A DNA stretch of 64,000 nucleotides from Prochilodus magdalenae. Lineage: Eukaryota > Chordata > Actinopteri > Characiformes > Prochilodontidae. Below the pieces are notes generated by a model that was given only the letters and a program-made list of their open reading frames with translations, did not search any database and was not told the DNA's origin. The DNA lies in contig JAMWET010002872.1 in the NCBI GenBank assembly GCA_024036415.1, positions 62,001-126,000 on the forward strand. The letters run 5' to 3'. Position 1 is the first letter of the stretch; every line of letters starts with the position of its first letter. Below, piece after piece: positions 1-64,000 of the stretch. A program made the translations under genes and the position numbers.

Positions 1-707
1 CTTTATGATTAAATGAGTGTCAAACTCCTGCTAGTTATGTATTGGTTAACGTTAACATGGTCAAGAACTGTATACTTCTGAAGGGAAAGGAAATTCAACT
101 GACCCACAAATTGACCAATCACAAGCTGACTATGTGGCATGAGGAAGGCAATAATGAAAGAAGAGTCACAACATAAGCAGTCTCTTAGGAAACAAAGAAG
201 GCTGGGACTACTGTTCGCTAGGATGAAGAACTACACAGACTAAAGACTTGGCTGGAACTACACAATGATTATTCTTGTTGGAAATGAGTAAAACCATATG
301 TGGAAGTGTGAATAGCATGTGGGTGTAGCGTCTGTGGTTAAGACTAGACAGAAACTCTATAAATCCTATCATTAATATATTCATATAACATATTTCATCC
401 TGGAAAGCCACTCAAAAAACAGATATAAAGTTAAGTGCTACTAGCTTACTAGAGTCCATTTTAACTGTTTAATGAGTAGTGGCCAGCTCAGTCTTCTTGC
501 ACCTGAAAACTGTTTCTAAATTTTGTATAATATTTGTATAATATATGCAGATTTTGGTTATGTAATATTTTTTTCAGAATTAACCTTTTGCTACAAATTG
601 TTGTCTTCCAACAAAATATAGGAAATTTGGTATTTCATGAGGTAAATGACATCTGTGACTGCTTTCTGGTAATCTTATAAAGGCACCAAATGGTCAAGGA
701 AGCGTAC
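1..707 (-). other. fras1 intron (incomplete), nothing recognised
   Basis: AT-rich sequence after the donor of exon w47. No continuation of the FRAS1 protein and no repeat was recognised. Confidence 0.7.
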
Positions 708-63110
<62,403 letters not shown>

Positions 63111-63112
63111 CT

Positions 63113-63124
63113 GTAAGAGAGAGA

Positions 63125-63172
<48 letters not shown>

Positions 63173-63189
63173 GAGAGAGAGAGAGAGAA

Positions 63190-63232
<43 letters not shown>
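63113..63232. repeat. (GA)n repeat forming the pyrimidine tract of exon w1
   Basis: About 120 bp of GA with AAAG interruptions. On the sense strand the CT run ends 4-5 nt before the TTACAG acceptor of exon w1. Confidence 0.96.
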
Positions 63233-63237
<5 letters not shown>

Positions 63238-64000
63238 AAATTTGACAACCTTGCAACTTATGTCAAACGATCACAGCAAAACATCAAACGAGTAAAAATG
63301 CTTCACATGTTGAATAAAGAGAAGCTGCTGTTTTACTTCCTAGGCCTACATTAAGGAGCCAAAATGTAACAGAAGAATATGCATTATTCGATTATGTGAA
63401 TTTGATATAGCATTTAGAAAGGTGCTGGTCCTCTGTTTTCTTGTGCCAGCGATGTTCTGCACCCAAAGCTTTAAAATAATGTCCTTGGCTTTCAGACAGA
63501 CAGCCCAAATCTGGTTTGGTCTAAAGATCTGGTTTAAGAAAACAATAAGATTTGCCTGCAGGTAAGCCCTGCCCAAAATAATTAAAGTACCATTCAATTA
63601 AAAATAGCGTTCTTTAAGACTGTTTGTTTTCATATTTACTGAGATACCTGCACTAATGCAATTTCGATCTACTTGATTACTGATGCTGATAATACATTTT
63701 TACTCAGTAAAAGTATTTTTTGTATTGAAATGAACTGAACTTTACTCAGTTTCATATCAAGTCTTCATTCCTCATTGGTTTTGTTTCATTATGTTACCAT
63801 GGTGACAGCATTCATGCTGCCTAATGTAACTTATCACACTTCATACTTTTGAGGTTTTATTAATCATTTCACACCAACAGGCTCCTTAAAAGAGAAAAAT
63901 AACACTCAGCAAGTTCCAATACTGATAGATGCTGGATACATTACAGAATTCCAATAAAGGTTTGCTCGGTACTTGTGAAGAGATATGCCAGCAACCATGA
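63233..64000 (-). other. fras1 intron upstream of w1 (incomplete)
   Basis: AT-rich; no exon or known repeat recognised. Confidence 0.55.

Overview
The window is eukaryotic DNA from a ray-finned fish, most likely a teleost. It has short GT-AG-bounded exons in AT-rich introns, many microsatellites, a Sleeping-Beauty-type Tc1 transposon and several other fish-type DNA-transposon remnants. I cannot name the species. No bacterial, phage or viral gene organisation is visible.

One protein-coding gene fills the window, on the minus strand: fras1, the Fraser syndrome extracellular matrix protein. I reconstructed 47 consecutive internal exons (called w1 to w47 in transcript order, right to left). All have GT donors and AG acceptors, every intron phase matches its neighbour, and there is no internal stop. 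Together they hold 8,193 coding bases, about 2,731 residues. The first exons (signal peptide, VWC domains, earlier furin-like repeats) lie to the right of 64,000. The last exons (rest of the ectodomain, membrane segment, short cytoplasmic tail) lie to the left of position 1.

Layout along the transcript: 63.1-51.9 kb, six furin-like cysteine-rich repeats, one per exon (w1-w6). 51.1-8.7 kb, twelve CSPG/NG2-type repeats (w7-w32). 8.5-4.2 kb, five Calx-beta domains (w33-w41). 3.7-0.7 kb, the conserved post-Calx-beta ectodomain (w42-w47). This is the full CSPG and Calx-beta complement expected of FRAS1.

The introns carry a young Tc1/Sleeping-Beauty-like element (11.74-13.36 kb) with two near-identical 212-bp terminal repeats, TA target duplication and an almost intact transposase. 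They also hold at least four decayed Tc1-family fragments, MITE-like inverted-repeat elements, a 22-27-bp minisatellite and many microsatellites. Several microsatellites directly abut fras1 splice acceptors: a long (TG)n before w13, and (CT)n tracts before w1 and w5. These are the most biologically interesting non-coding features. I found no convincing second gene, RNA gene or undescribed multi-gene system.
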